Shown: positions 24,609-32,908, numbered from the stretch's first letter. The stretch is 36,100 bases of DNA from Clostridiales bacterium (GCA_015069365.1 SVIT01000008.1:1-36100), one strand, 5' to 3'. The notes: generated from the letters alone by a model not told the origin. A program made the numbers and translations.

Positions 24609-24645
24609 TATAGTCACCTCCCTTGATATGTAGGGAACTGTTGAA

Positions 24646-24680
24646 GAAAGAAAAACGGCGGCTTGAAATCTAAGCCGCCG
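24646..24680 (-). terminator. Intrinsic terminator after secG
   Basis: On the minus strand CGGCGGCTT pairs with AAGCCGCCG around AGATTTC, followed by TTTTTC. It lies between secG and rnr, so rnr-smpB needs read-through or its own promoter, which I could not place. Confidence 0.88.
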
Positions 24681-24697
24681 ACGTTTCTTATCTTACT

Positions 24698-25009
24698 TTA
24701 TGCCCAAAGGCCTTCAAGCTGTAAAATGTAGAAGGTAATCGAGAAAACAACGAGAACTGCGAGGCAGATCCACGTCCATTTCTTCATTTTTGCTTCAATC
24801 GATTTACCTTTGTTTTTACCGAAGAAGGTTTCGCTCGAGCCGCCCAAAGCGTCGATACCCGAGGAGTTGCTAGGTTGCAACAAGACAAGGATAACGGCTG
24901 TAAGTGCCGTAACCGCCATAAGAATAATCATCGTGAGGCTCAAACCGAAATAAAGGTTATACAAGCCAGAGTCTTTTGCAGGCGTCAACAAATTCATTAA
25001 AGTCAACAT
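24698..25009 (-). CDS. secG: Preprotein translocase subunit SecG
   Basis: SecG is the small accessory subunit of the SecYEG channel. The 103-residue protein has two membrane helices (about 22-45 and 80-97) with the family motif VLVLLQPSNSSGIDALGG and ETFFGKNKGK between them. It is somewhat longer than the usual 75-80 residues because of about 20 N-terminal residues. AAAAGGA lies before the ATG at 25009; a second ATG at 24997 is possible. Position between the glycolytic genes and rnr is classic for Firmicutes. Confidence 0.9.
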   Translation of the reverse strand: MLTLMNLLTPAKDSGLYNLYFGLSLTMIILMAVTALTAVILVLLQPSNSSGIDALGGSSETFFGKNKGKSIEAKMKKWTWICLAVLVVFSITFYILQLEGLWA

Positions 25010-25042
25010 ATCATTTAATCCTTTTAATCGTTTTCTTATGTG

Positions 25043-25066
25043 AGGTGTTCAAAGATCGGGACACCT
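25043..25066 (-). other. Hairpin near the 5' end of the secG message
   Basis: AGGTGT and ACACCT at the two ends form a six-base stem about 12 bases downstream of the predicted +1 (near 25078). There is no U tract. Confidence 0.4.
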
Positions 25067-25084
25067 ACTCAAAATTACCTATTG

Positions 25085-25113
25085 ATTATAGCATACTTAA
25101 AAGAATATCGCAA
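25085..25113 (-). promoter_or_regulatory. Sigma-A promoter of secG
   Basis: On the minus strand TTGCGA (25113-25108), 17 bases and TATAAT (25090-25085). Predicted leader of about 70 bases. Confidence 0.8.
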
Positions 25114-25216
25114 CTGTTTTTTGCGATAAAAACGGAAAAAATTTTCTTTTTAGGCGCGGAAACGGGAAAATAACAGGAAAACAGACATATTCCCGCGTCC
25201 GCTGGCTTGCTTTTGA

Positions 25217-26788
25217 TTATTTTATTAAAGATTTTCCCGTCATTTCCTTAGGTTGCGCGATCTTCATCATATCAAGGAGTGTGGGAGCAAGGTCTGCAAG
25301 AACCCCGTCTTCGCGCAGGGAAACGTTTTTATATTCTTCCGAAACGAGGATTACGGGTACGGGGAATGTGGTGTGTTGCGTGAATACCGTTTCGCCGTCG
25401 TCCGCGATCATTTGATCCGCGTTACCGTGGTCTGCCGTAACCAACGCGCTGCCGCCCATCGCCAAAATCTTGTCGGTGACTTTCTTTACGCATTCGTCAA
25501 CGGTGTGTACCGCTTTAATCGCCGCTTCCATAACGCCGGTATGACCTACCATGTCGCAGTTTGCAAAGTTGAGGATCACAACGTCATAAATGCCTTTATC
25601 GAGTTCTTCCAAAACTTTATCAGTAACGGGATACGCGCTCATTTCCGGTTGCATATCATAGGTTGCAACTTTCGGGGAGGGGATCACGATACGGGTTTCG
25701 CCCTCTACGGGTGCTTCCAATTTCGCGTTGAAGAAGAAAGTAACGTGTGCGTACTTTTCCGTTTCCGCAATGTGGAGCTGCTTCATACCGAGAGAAGCAA
25801 TATATTGAGGCAGGGTGTTGGTGATCTCATCGGGAGGGAATGCCACGCCGACGTTTTCAAAGGAAGAATCGTACACCGCAAAGCCAACGTAAGTGGGGGC
25901 AAGGAATCCCGTTTTTCTTTCAAAACCGAGGGTTGCGCCCGATTTAGCGTCCACGTAGGGGAAAGCTTTTTGAGAGAACATTCTGGAGATTTGTCTTGCT
26001 CTGTCGGGGCGGAAGTTGAAGCAGATAATGCTGTCGCCTTCGCCGATCAATGCAACGGGTTTGCCGTTTTCAGTGAGGTTGGTCGGGAGAATGAACTCGT
26101 CGGTCACGCCGTTTTCATAGGACGCTTTCGCCGCGTCTTCAGCGCTTCCCTCAAAAGCAACGCCCGTACCAAGTGTGAGCATATCGTACGCTTTTTCCTC
26201 ACGATCCCAGTTATTGTCTCTGTCCATTGCGTAATATCTGCCTGCCACGGAAGCGATTTTACCGAACGAAAGCTCGTTGAGCTTGTCCTGCAATGCTTTC
26301 AAGAAATCTGCGCCCGAGGTGGGGGCAACGTCGCGCCCGTCGGTGAACGCGTGGATATATACGTTGTCCAAACCCTCCTTTTTCGCCATTTCTACAAGAG
26401 CGTAAAGGTGTTCGGTGTGGCTGTGTACACCGCCCGTGGAAACCAAACCGTAAAGGTGTAATTTTTTACCGCTGTCTTTTGCCGCGTGCATTGCGCGGAG
26501 GAGTTCGGGGTTCTTGAAAAATTCTCCGTTGCGGATATCTTTCGTGATTTTGGTAAGGTCCTGATAAACAATTCTACCAGCACCGATATTGAGGTGGCCT
26601 ACCTCGCTATTTCCCATTTGACCGTCGGGGAGACCTACGGACATACCGCTTGCGCCAAGCTGTGCGGAGGGGTAATTGTTTTTTAATTCATTGACGAATT
26701 TACTGCCGTCGGCAACGATTGCATTGCCTTGAACGGAGGGGTTGATACCGTAGCCGTCCATGATGATAATGGCATAGGGTTTCTTCAT
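25217..26788 (-). CDS. gpmI: Phosphoglycerate mutase, cofactor-independent
   Basis: GpmI interconverts 3- and 2-phosphoglycerate through a phosphoserine and two Mn ions. The 523-residue protein belongs to the alkaline-phosphatase superfamily: MDGYGINP, the Ser nucleophile in GQMGNSEVGHLNIGAGRIV, HAFTDGRDVAP, CFNFRPDRAR, NFANCDMVGHTG and VTADHGNAD are the metal and substrate blocks. TAGGAG precedes the ATG. It is the last gene of the pgk-tpiA-gpmI unit; eno, common next to it, is absent. Confidence 0.96.
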   Translation of the reverse strand: MKKPYAIIIMDGYGINPSVQGNAIVADGSKFVNELKNNYPSAQLGASGMSVGLPDGQMGNSEVGHLNIGAGRIVYQDLTKITKDIRNGEFFKNPELLRAMHAAKDSGKKLHLYGLVSTGGVHSHTEHLYALVEMAKKEGLDNVYIHAFTDGRDVAPTSGADFLKALQDKLNELSFGKIASVAGRYYAMDRDNNWDREEKAYDMLTLGTGVAFEGSAEDAAKASYENGVTDEFILPTNLTENGKPVALIGEGDSIICFNFRPDRARQISRMFSQKAFPYVDAKSGATLGFERKTGFLAPTYVGFAVYDSSFENVGVAFPPDEITNTLPQYIASLGMKQLHIAETEKYAHVTFFFNAKLEAPVEGETRIVIPSPKVATYDMQPEMSAYPVTDKVLEELDKGIYDVVILNFANCDMVGHTGVMEAAIKAVHTVDECVKKVTDKILAMGGSALVTADHGNADQMIADDGETVFTQHTTFPVPVILVSEEYKNVSLREDGVLADLAPTLLDMMKIAQPKEMTGKSLIK

Positions 26789-26816
26789 GTTAAAATCTCC
26801 TAAAATTCAAAATGGT

Positions 26817-26850
26817 GGGGGCAGGTATGCGTTGAAATACACCTGTCCCC
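26817..26850. repeat. Complete CAGGTACG-type palindrome (REP-like)
   Basis: GGGGGCAGGT at 26817-26826 and ACCTGTCCCC at 26841-26850 form a ten-base stem (one G-T pair) around a 14-base loop containing GCGTTGAA. It lies between tpiA and gpmI. Half-copies of this arm and loop occur at several other sites in the window. The shape resembles repetitive extragenic palindromes mobilised by REP-associated tyrosine transposases; no such gene is present here. Confidence 0.75.
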
Positions 26851-26876
26851 ATAATGTTGTTCGTTTTTAAGCGAAA

Positions 26877-27623
26877 TTATTTGTCAAAATTAACGATTGC
26901 AGCAAAGTCGGGAGCTTTCAAGGAAGCGCCGCCGATAAGGCCGCCGTCGATTTCGGGCATAGCCATCAATTCTTTGCAGTTGCCTGCGTTCATGCTGCCG
27001 CCGTACTGGATGCGGAGCGCTGCTGCGCAATGGGGGCAGAACATTTCGCCAACCGTCTTACGGATATAAGCGATGGTTTCGTTTGCTTGTTCAGCCGTAG
27101 CGGTCTTGCCCGTACCGATTGCCCAAACGGGTTCGTATGCGATAACGATTTTGGTGATATCTTCGATATCTTTCAAACCTTCTTTGATCTGCGTAGCAAG
27201 GACAGCTTCCGTCTTGCCAGTTTCTCTTTCTTCCAAGGATTCACCGATACAAACGATGGGGGTAAGGCCAGCGTTGAGCGCGGTAAGCGTTCTCTTGTTT
27301 ACGGTTTCGTCCGTTTCAGCGAAATACTGACGGCGTTCGCTGTGACCGATGATAACGTATTCAACGCCGTATTCAAGGAGCATTGCCGCGGAGATTTCGC
27401 CAGTGTAAGCGCCTTTTGCCGCGAAGTGTACGTTTTCAGCGCCGAGCTTAATATTCGTGCCTTTCAATGCTTCGCTAACAGCGGGGATATCGATTGCGGG
27501 AACGCAAACGACCACGTCGCAGTTTGCATTTTCAACGAGGGGAGCGATCGCTTTTACGAGAGCAACGCCCTCGGAAGCGGTATTGTTCATTTTCCAGTTA
27601 CCTGCAATAATAGGTTTACGCAT
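26877..27623 (-). CDS. tpiA: Triosephosphate isomerase
   Basis: TpiA interconverts dihydroxyacetone phosphate and glyceraldehyde-3-phosphate, which here links the KDPG aldolase product to glycolysis. The 248-residue barrel has AGNWKMN (catalytic Lys), IIGHSERRQYF (catalytic His), the flexible loop AYEPVWAIGTGKTA with the catalytic Glu, and YGGSMNAGNCKEL for phosphate binding. TAGGAGAA precedes the ATG. It follows pgk by 84 bases with a hairpin between them. Confidence 0.96.
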   Translation of the reverse strand: MRKPIIAGNWKMNNTASEGVALVKAIAPLVENANCDVVVCVPAIDIPAVSEALKGTNIKLGAENVHFAAKGAYTGEISAAMLLEYGVEYVIIGHSERRQYFAETDETVNKRTLTALNAGLTPIVCIGESLEERETGKTEAVLATQIKEGLKDIEDITKIVIAYEPVWAIGTGKTATAEQANETIAYIRKTVGEMFCPHCAAALRIQYGGSMNAGNCKELMAMPEIDGGLIGGASLKAPDFAAIVNFDK

Positions 27624-27671
27624 AATTCATTTCTCCTAAATTTATTCTAAAGTAGTTATATAACGCAAGAG

Positions 27672-27697
27672 GAGGGCAAAACTCCCGTAATGCCCTC
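27672..27697 (-). other. Intercistronic hairpin between pgk and tpiA
   Basis: GAGGGCA and TGCCCTC form a perfect seven-base stem with a 12-base loop, and no U tract follows. It may stabilise the pgk end of a processed transcript rather than terminate it. Confidence 0.5.
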
Positions 27698-27707
27698 AAA
27701 TTGTTTC

Positions 27708-29024
27708 TTATTTATCGTTGAGACAAGCGATACCGGGAAGGACTTTGCCTTCGAAGAGTTCCAAGGAAGCGCCGCCGCCCGTGGAGATATGGCTCATCTT
27801 ATCAGCAAAGCCAAGTACCTGAACAGCCGCTGCGCTGTCGCCGCCGCCGATGATGGTCGTTGCCTTGCCGTGTACGTCAGCAAGTGCCTGAGCAACTGCT
27901 TTCGTGCCTTCTGCGAGAATGGGATTTTCGAATACGCCCATAGGGCCGTTCCAGATAACGGATTTTGCGTTGGCAACCGTTTCAGCGAACAATTTCTTGG
28001 TTTCGGGTCCGATATCAAGACCCATCATATCGTCGGGGATAGCCATGGAAGAAACGACCGTTGTTTCGATAGGAGCGTCGATAGGGTTAGGGAATTCGTA
28101 TGCAGCAACGGTGTCAACGGGAAGAAGAATCTTCTTGCCGAGGGATTCCGCTTTCTTCAACATATCAAGACAGTAATCGATCTTTTCATCGTCAACGAGG
28201 GAAGTACCGATCTTGCCGCCTTTCGCTTTCAAGAAGGTGTATGCCATACCGCCGCCGATAACGAGGGTGTCGCATTTTTCGAGAAGGTTGGAGATAACGT
28301 TGAGCTTGTCCGCAACTTTTGCACCGCCGAGGATTGCAACGAAAGGTCTTTCGGGATTTTCGAGGGTGTCAGCCATAACGGATAATTCTTTTTCGATGAG
28401 GAAACCGCAAGCCGCAGTCTTAACCAAACCTTCTTCTACGATACCTGCAGTGGAGGAATGGGAGCGGTGCGCCGTACCGAATGCGTCGTTGACGTAAACT
28501 TCGCAATAGCTAGCAAGCGCCTGCATGAATTCGGGTGCTTTCTTTTCTTCGCCTTTGTGGAAACGAAGGTTTTCAAGGAGTACGCATTCGCCTTCTTTGC
28601 AAGCGGCAACTTTTGCCTTTGCGTCTTCGCCGATAACGTCGGAAGCAAACGTAACTTTGCCGTCCAAAAGTTCGTTCAATCTTGCAGCAACGGGCGCAAG
28701 GGAAAGTTTCTTAACGTCCTTCTTTGCCTTTTCTAAAAATTCTTCGGTTGCAGCAGCCTGTTCTGCTTCGGGAAGAGCGGCAACCTTGCCTTTTTCTTTC
28801 TTGTTGAGTTCGAGCTTAGCGTCGAAAACGTTGTGGGGTTTGCCCATGTGGGAGCAAAGCACTACTTTCGCGCCCTGTTCCATAAGGTATTTGATAGTGG
28901 GCAATGCGCCGATGATACGATTTTCGTCGGTGATAATGCCGTCTTTCATAGGTACGTTAAAGTCACATCTAACGAGGACTTTTTTGCCTTTTACTTCTAC
29001 GTCTTTTACGGTTTTCTTGTTCAT
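27708..29024 (-). CDS. pgk: Phosphoglycerate kinase (with N-domain insertion)
   Basis: Pgk makes ATP from 1,3-bisphosphoglycerate. Motifs: [11 protein letters not shown], the substrate SHMGKP loop, [39 protein letters not shown], and the C-terminal nucleotide-binding [11 protein letters not shown] with STGGGASLE. At 438 residues it exceeds the usual 390-400: between SHMGKP (58-63) and LSLAPVA (107-113) there are about 43 residues, mostly Lys/Glu/Ala helix, where about 8 are normal. GGAG is 12 bases before the ATG. It is the first gene of the minus-strand glycolytic unit; gap does not precede it. Confidence 0.95.
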   Translation of the reverse strand: MNKKTVKDVEVKGKKVLVRCDFNVPMKDGIITDENRIIGALPTIKYLMEQGAKVVLCSHMGKPHNVFDAKLELNKKEKGKVAALPEAEQAAATEEFLEKAKKDVKKLSLAPVAARLNELLDGKVTFASDVIGEDAKAKVAACKEGECVLLENLRFHKGEEKKAPEFMQALASYCEVYVNDAFGTAHRSHSSTAGIVEEGLVKTAACGFLIEKELSVMADTLENPERPFVAILGGAKVADKLNVISNLLEKCDTLVIGGGMAYTFLKAKGGKIGTSLVDDEKIDYCLDMLKKAESLGKKILLPVDTVAAYEFPNPIDAPIETTVVSSMAIPDDMMGLDIGPETKKLFAETVANAKSVIWNGPMGVFENPILAEGTKAVAQALADVHGKATTIIGGGDSAAAVQVLGFADKMSHISTGGGASLELFEGKVLPGIACLNDK

Positions 29025-29067
29025 AGAATAAGAATTCTCCTTAATTTAATTTTTTGCATACACATAT

Positions 29068-29096
29068 ATAATACCCATTTTTTTTACATTTGTCAA
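29068..29096 (-). promoter_or_regulatory. Sigma-A promoter of pgk-tpiA-gpmI
   Basis: On the minus strand TTGACA (29096-29091), 17 bases and TATTAT (29073-29068); the predicted leader is about 37 bases. Confidence 0.82.
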
Positions 29097-29130
29097 CTTT
29101 TTACAAAAACAATCCGAAAAAACTTTGAAA

Positions 29131-29157
29131 GAAAAACTTTTCATAGAAAAGCTTTTT
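29131..29157. promoter_or_regulatory. Long inverted repeat between two divergent promoters
   Basis: GAAAAACTTTTC and GAAAAGCTTTTTC flank ATA and can pair over 12 positions with one bulged base. It lies between the pgk promoter and the promoter at 29165. It could be an operator or a transcription-isolating hairpin. Confidence 0.4.
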
Positions 29158-29164
29158 CCAAGCC

Positions 29165-29194
29165 TTGACGAAATAGGAAATAATATGCTATAAT
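29165..29194 (+). promoter_or_regulatory. Sigma-A promoter of the TIGR04076-thyA-folA unit
   Basis: TTGACG (29165-29170), 18 bases, TATAAT (29189-29194). The expected +1 is near 29201. Confidence 0.8.
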
Positions 29195-29225
29195 AGATAA
29201 AATACGATAAAAGGGGAACTGCGTC

Positions 29226-29528
29226 ATGGGAAGATGCAAGATAACGGTCATTCGGAAGGCGTCCTATCCCGATTTGATGGAAAAATACGAAAACCCGATC
29301 GAGCATGCTTGTAATGTAAAAGAGGGTCAGGTTTTCATCTCTGAAAATGGAGAAAAACCGCGGGATCTTTGCGATAGTGCGTGGGAGAGTATGGCGTATT
29401 TCGTCAGAGAATTAGAGGCGGGCAGGGGGGATTTTTACGGCGGTTGGATGAAGAATCCAAACTCGGCGATGATATCTTGCAACGACGGGTTCCGTCCCGT
29501 GAGTTTTTACATTGAAGTTATCGAATAA
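29226..29528 (+). CDS. TIGR04076 family protein
   Basis: The 100-residue protein fits the TIGR04076 family, small cytosolic proteins of unknown function found in many anaerobes. Conserved cysteines occur in GRCKITVIRKA, EHACNVKEGQVF, RDLCDSAWESM and ISCNDGFRPVSFYIEV, the last close to the family's hallmark CxDGxRPVxF. AAGGGGAACTG precedes the ATG. It shares an apparent operon with thyA 12 bases downstream, which may be only positional. Confidence 0.8.
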   Translation: MGRCKITVIRKASYPDLMEKYENPIEHACNVKEGQVFISENGEKPRDLCDSAWESMAYFVRELEAGRGDFYGGWMKNPNSAMISCNDGFRPVSFYIEVIE

Positions 29529-29540
29529 AGGAGAAAGAAA

Positions 29541-30371
29541 ATGAGCAGAGCGGACGAAATTTTTGCACAAAACATGAGAGATATCATGGAGAACGGTTTT
29601 TGGGATACCGACCTGAACGTTCGCCCGAAATGGGAGGACGGCACGCCTGCCCATACGGTCAAGAAATTCGGTATCGTCAACCGTTATAATCTTCAAGAGG
29701 AATTCCCTATTTTGACAATGCGCCGCACGGCGTTTAAGTCCTGCGTGGACGAGCTGTTGTGGATTTGGCAGAAAAAGAGTAATAATATCCATGATTTAGG
29801 TTCGCATATCTGGGATAGCTGGGCAGACGAAAACGGCTCAATCGGCAAGGCATACGGGTATCAGCTTGGGGTCAAGCACCAGTATAAAGAGGGTGAATTT
29901 GATCAGGTTGATCGCGTTTTGTACGATTTGAAGCACAATCCCGCCAGCCGCCGTATTATGACGAATATCTACAATTTCCAAGATCTGCACGAAATGAATC
30001 TGTATCCTTGCGCGTATTCTATGACGTTCAACGTTACGGGAGATACCTTAAACGGGATATTAAACCAACGCTCCAACGACATGCTGACGGCAAATAACTG
30101 GAACGTGGTACAGTACGCGATTCTGCTTATTATGATGGCGCAGGTTTCGGGGCTGAGGGCAGGGGAACTTGTGCACGTGATTGCAGACGCGCATATTTAT
30201 GATAGACATATTCCGCTCGTGAAAGAAATTTTGGATAAACCCCGTCACGCTGCACCGAAACTGGTTGTGGATACGAGTATCAAGAATTTCTACGATTTCA
30301 CGGTGGATAGTTTCCAACTTATTGACTACGAATACGAAAAATTGGATAAGAAGATCCCGGTGGCAATATGA
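29541..30371 (+). CDS. thyA: Thymidylate synthase (phi3T/Bacillus ThyA type)
   Basis: ThyA methylates dUMP to dTMP with methylene-tetrahydrofolate, producing dihydrofolate. The 276-residue protein resembles the Bacillus ThyA/phage phi3T branch: DGTPAHTVKKFG, PILTMRRTAFKSCVDELLWIW, HIWDSWADENGSIGKAYG, the catalytic Cys in LYPCAYSMTF (usual form PPCHxxxQF), NQRSNDML and the C-terminal AHIYDRHIPLVKE plus KKIPVAI. The ATG follows AAGGAGA. Its stop overlaps the folA start by four bases, linking dTMP synthesis to recycling of the dihydrofolate it makes. Confidence 0.95.
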   Translation: MSRADEIFAQNMRDIMENGFWDTDLNVRPKWEDGTPAHTVKKFGIVNRYNLQEEFPILTMRRTAFKSCVDELLWIWQKKSNNIHDLGSHIWDSWADENGSIGKAYGYQLGVKHQYKEGEFDQVDRVLYDLKHNPASRRIMTNIYNFQDLHEMNLYPCAYSMTFNVTGDTLNGILNQRSNDMLTANNWNVVQYAILLIMMAQVSGLRAGELVHVIADAHIYDRHIPLVKEILDKPRHAAPKLVVDTSIKNFYDFTVDSFQLIDYEYEKLDKKIPVAI

Positions 30372-30868
30372 TTTACGCAATTGTACACGTGGACAAAGAA
30401 TGGGGGATCGGCAAGGGAAACGATATGATGTTTTCTCTTCCCAAGGATATGAAATTTTTTCGGGAGACAACCCTTGGGCATACGGTTGTAATGGGTGGTA
30501 ACACCTTGCGTTCTTTCCCTAACCAAAAGCCCTTAAAAAATAGGGTGAATATTGTGTTATCTAGGGGGCAGGTACGCGATGATTGCGTAATCGTCCGTTC
30601 TTATGAACAGTTAAAAAACGAGATGAAAGCCCGTAAAAACGAGGATATTTACGTGATCGGCGGCGGCGAAGTGTATCGGGAACTGCTGCCTTATTGCCAC
30701 GGTGCGTTGGTGACCAAAGTGGACGCCGTCGGCGGCGCGGAAGTATTCTTCCCCAACCTTGATGAGAGGGAAGATTTTGTTTGCGTGGATGAGGGGGAGC
30801 CGATAGAGGATAACGGCAATACCATTCGTTTTACGAGATATGAAAATAGGGCGGTAAAGCCTTTATAA
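30368..30868 (+). CDS. folA: Dihydrofolate reductase
   Basis: FolA reduces dihydrofolate to tetrahydrofolate with NADPH. The 166-residue protein has AIVHVDKEWGIGKGNDMMFSLP, the catalytic acid region PKDMKFFRETTLG, VVMGGNTLRSFP, NIVLSR and the YVIGGGEVYRELLP nucleotide motif. It is coupled to thyA by an ATGA overlap. Bases 30564-30580 coincide with a copy of the CAGGTACG repeat, read as RGQVRD in the loop after NIVLS. A strong terminator follows. Confidence 0.94.
   Translation: MIYAIVHVDKEWGIGKGNDMMFSLPKDMKFFRETTLGHTVVMGGNTLRSFPNQKPLKNRVNIVLSRGQVRDDCVIVRSYEQLKNEMKARKNEDIYVIGGGEVYRELLPYCHGALVTKVDAVGGAEVFFPNLDEREDFVCVDEGEPIEDNGNTIRFTRYENRAVKPL
30564..30582 (+). repeat. CAGGTACG-type repeat inside folA
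   Basis: GGGGGCAGGTACGCGATGA matches the family consensus and lies in frame in a surface-loop region of dihydrofolate reductase (RGQVRDD). An in-frame element fits either insertion or chance. Confidence 0.4.
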
Positions 30869-30876
30869 CGACAAAA

Positions 30877-30913
30877 TTTCCGCAGAGCATAGGGCTTTGC
30901 GGAAAAATTTTTT
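30877..30913 (+). terminator. Intrinsic terminator after folA
   Basis: TTTCCGCAGAGC pairs with GCTTTGCGGAAA around ATAGG, followed by a T-rich run. It closes the thyA-folA unit. Confidence 0.92.
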
Positions 30914-30953
30914 ATATTTTATAAAAAAAATTTGCATTCCCCTGTGTTTTTTC

Positions 30954-30982
30954 TTGTCAATTGACGGAAAAAGTATTAAAAT
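30954..30982 (+). promoter_or_regulatory. Sigma-A promoter of typA
   Basis: TTGTCA (30954-30959), 17 bases, TAAAAT (30977-30982). The -35 element overlaps the perfect palindrome GTCAATTGAC (30956-30965). Confidence 0.65.
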
Positions 30983-31024
30983 AAATGGGTTGAAAAGTTT
31001 TACAGAGAAATAGGAGATATACTT

Positions 31025-32854
31025 ATGATCAGAGAAGATTTGAGAAACGTAGCGATTATTGCGCACGTTGACCACGGCAAAACGACGCTCGTCAACGAAA
31101 TGTTGGCGCAGGGTGGTGTTTTTCGTGAAAATCAACAGGTGCAGGATCGCGTGATGGACTCTGGGGATTTGGAAAGAGAGAGAGGGATTACCATTCTCGC
31201 TAAAAATACTTCCGCCCACTATAAAGGGGTAAAAATCAATATTATCGACACGCCGGGACACGCCGATTTCTCGGGCGAGGTAGAACGCGTCTTGAAGATG
31301 GTAAACGGCGCGATCATTCTTGTCGACGCGGCGGAGGGACCTTTGCCTCAGACCCGTTTCGTTATGCAAAAGGCGTTGGCACTTGGGTTGAAAACGATTA
31401 TCGTTATCAACAAGGTGGATAGACCTGACGCGCGTATTGATGAAGTTGTGGAAGAAATGCAGCTTTTGATGATGGATTTGGACGCTACGGACGAACAGCT
31501 TGAAAGCCCGATCGTCTACTGCTGCGGAAGACAGGGTACTGCGTCTTTGACGCCCGATAAGCAGGAAGAAAACCTGAATCCTTTATTCGATACCATTTTG
31601 GAGACGATTCCGCCCATGGATATGGACGTGGAGGGCAAGGGGCAGCTGTTGGTATCCTGCATTGACTACAACGAATTTGTCGGCCGTATCGGTATCGGGA
31701 GAATCGAACGCGGTGTAATCCGTGCAAACGAGCCCGTTTCCATCTGTAATTTCAATGACAATAAAGTGCGTACCAACTGCCGTATTGTCAATCTGTACCA
31801 GATCGAGGGTTTGGAAAAAGTGTTGGTAGATCGTGCGCAAGCAGGGGATATTGTTATGTTCTCGGGTATCGACGGATTGAATATCGGGGATACCGTGTGC
31901 GAGCCTACGGCGGTTGAACCCGTGCAATTTGTTAAAATCGAAGACCCCACGGTTGAGATGACGTTCTCCGTCAATGACAGTCCGTTTGCGGGCAAGGAAG
32001 GAAAATTCGTTACTAGCAGACAGCTTCGTGACAGATTGTATAAAGAACTACTCCGCGACGTATCATTGCGCGTATCGGATACGGAATTTGCGGATAGTTT
32101 CCGTGTGTGTGGCAGAGGGGAAATGCACCTTTCCATTCTCATTGAAACGATGCGCCGTGAGGGGTACGAATTCCAGGTTTCCACCCCGAAAGTATTGTAT
32201 AAAGAAATCGACGGCGTTTTGCACGAACCGATCGAAAGATTTTTGGCGGACGTCCCCGAGGATATGACGGGGCCCGTATTCTCGGCGATGGGAAACAGAA
32301 AAGGTACGCTGATGCAAATGACGGCAATCGGCAACCGTATGCGTTTGGAATTTGCTGTGCCTTCCCGCGGTTTGTTCGGGTATAAGAGTGAATTTTTGAC
32401 TGACACGAAAGGGCAGGGGATTATGAATACGATCTTCTATTCTTACGAACCGTACAAAGGGGATATGCAACGCAGAAACACGGGATCTCTCGTCGCGTTT
32501 GAAACGGGTGAGGCGGTTACCTACGGCCTTTTCAATGCGCAGGGCAGAGGGAACTTGTTCGTTACCCCTGGTACGCCCGTATACCAAGGCATGGTCGTTG
32601 GGTACACAAACCTTGCAGACGATATCAACGTTAACGTATGTAAGACCAAGCATTTGACCAATACCCGTTCTTCGGGTAGCGACGACGCGTTGACTTTGGT
32701 TCCCGTCAGCAAAATGAGTCTTGAGGAATGCCTCGAATTTATCGCCGACGACGAGTTGTTGGAGGTTACGCCCAAATCGTTGCGTATCAGAAAACGTATT
32801 TTAGACAGCGAACTTCGCGCGAAAGCACGTTTTAAGGAAAAGAACGCGAAATAA
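31025..32854 (+). CDS. typA: Ribosome-associated GTPase TypA/BipA
   Basis: TypA (BipA) is a translation-factor GTPase that aids 50S assembly and stress or cold adaptation. The 609-residue protein has the G1 motif [11 protein letters not shown]2 RERGITI, G3 DTPGHADF, G4 NKVD, then EF-G-like domains and the TypA-specific C-terminal part with [30 protein letters not shown] and [32 protein letters not shown] precedes the ATG. The 3' neighbour is a HAD phosphatase 55 bases away. Confidence 0.97.
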   Translation: MIREDLRNVAIIAHVDHGKTTLVNEMLAQGGVFRENQQVQDRVMDSGDLERERGITILAKNTSAHYKGVKINIIDTPGHADFSGEVERVLKMVNGAIILVDAAEGPLPQTRFVMQKALALGLKTIIVINKVDRPDARIDEVVEEMQLLMMDLDATDEQLESPIVYCCGRQGTASLTPDKQEENLNPLFDTILETIPPMDMDVEGKGQLLVSCIDYNEFVGRIGIGRIERGVIRANEPVSICNFNDNKVRTNCRIVNLYQIEGLEKVLVDRAQAGDIVMFSGIDGLNIGDTVCEPTAVEPVQFVKIEDPTVEMTFSVNDSPFAGKEGKFVTSRQLRDRLYKELLRDVSLRVSDTEFADSFRVCGRGEMHLSILIETMRREGYEFQVSTPKVLYKEIDGVLHEPIERFLADVPEDMTGPVFSAMGNRKGTLMQMTAIGNRMRLEFAVPSRGLFGYKSEFLTDTKGQGIMNTIFYSYEPYKGDMQRRNTGSLVAFETGEAVTYGLFNAQGRGNLFVTPGTPVYQGMVVGYTNLADDINVNVCKTKHLTNTRSSGSDDALTLVPVSKMSLEECLEFIADDELLEVTPKSLRIRKRILDSELRAKARFKEKNAK

Positions 32855-32863
32855 GCAAACGAT

Positions 32864-32883
32864 AGGGGCATGTACGCGTTGAA
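32864..32883 (+). repeat. CAGGTACG-type repeat between typA and the HAD gene
   Basis: GGGGCATGTACGCGTTGAA carries one change (CATG for CAGG) relative to the first arm and loop of the palindrome at 26817. The second arm is missing or decayed. Confidence 0.5.
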
Positions 32884-32908
32884 TGTGTGGAATTAAGGAA
32901 ATATCAGC

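Noticed and set aside
25153..25200. Possible terminator after gpmI (GGCGCGG with CCGCGTCC)
   Set aside because: The minus-strand transcript would run into an A-rich, not U-rich, stretch and the loop is long, so it is not a standard terminator.
25253..26461. Open frame of 402 codons on the plus strand opposite gpmI
   Set aside because: Despite its length it has no motif, has His/Val/Phe-biased composition typical of antisense frames, and lies fully within gpmI.
31666..32406. Open frame of 246 codons on the minus strand opposite typA
   Set aside because: Antisense shadow of a highly conserved gene, without promoter or ribosome binding site.
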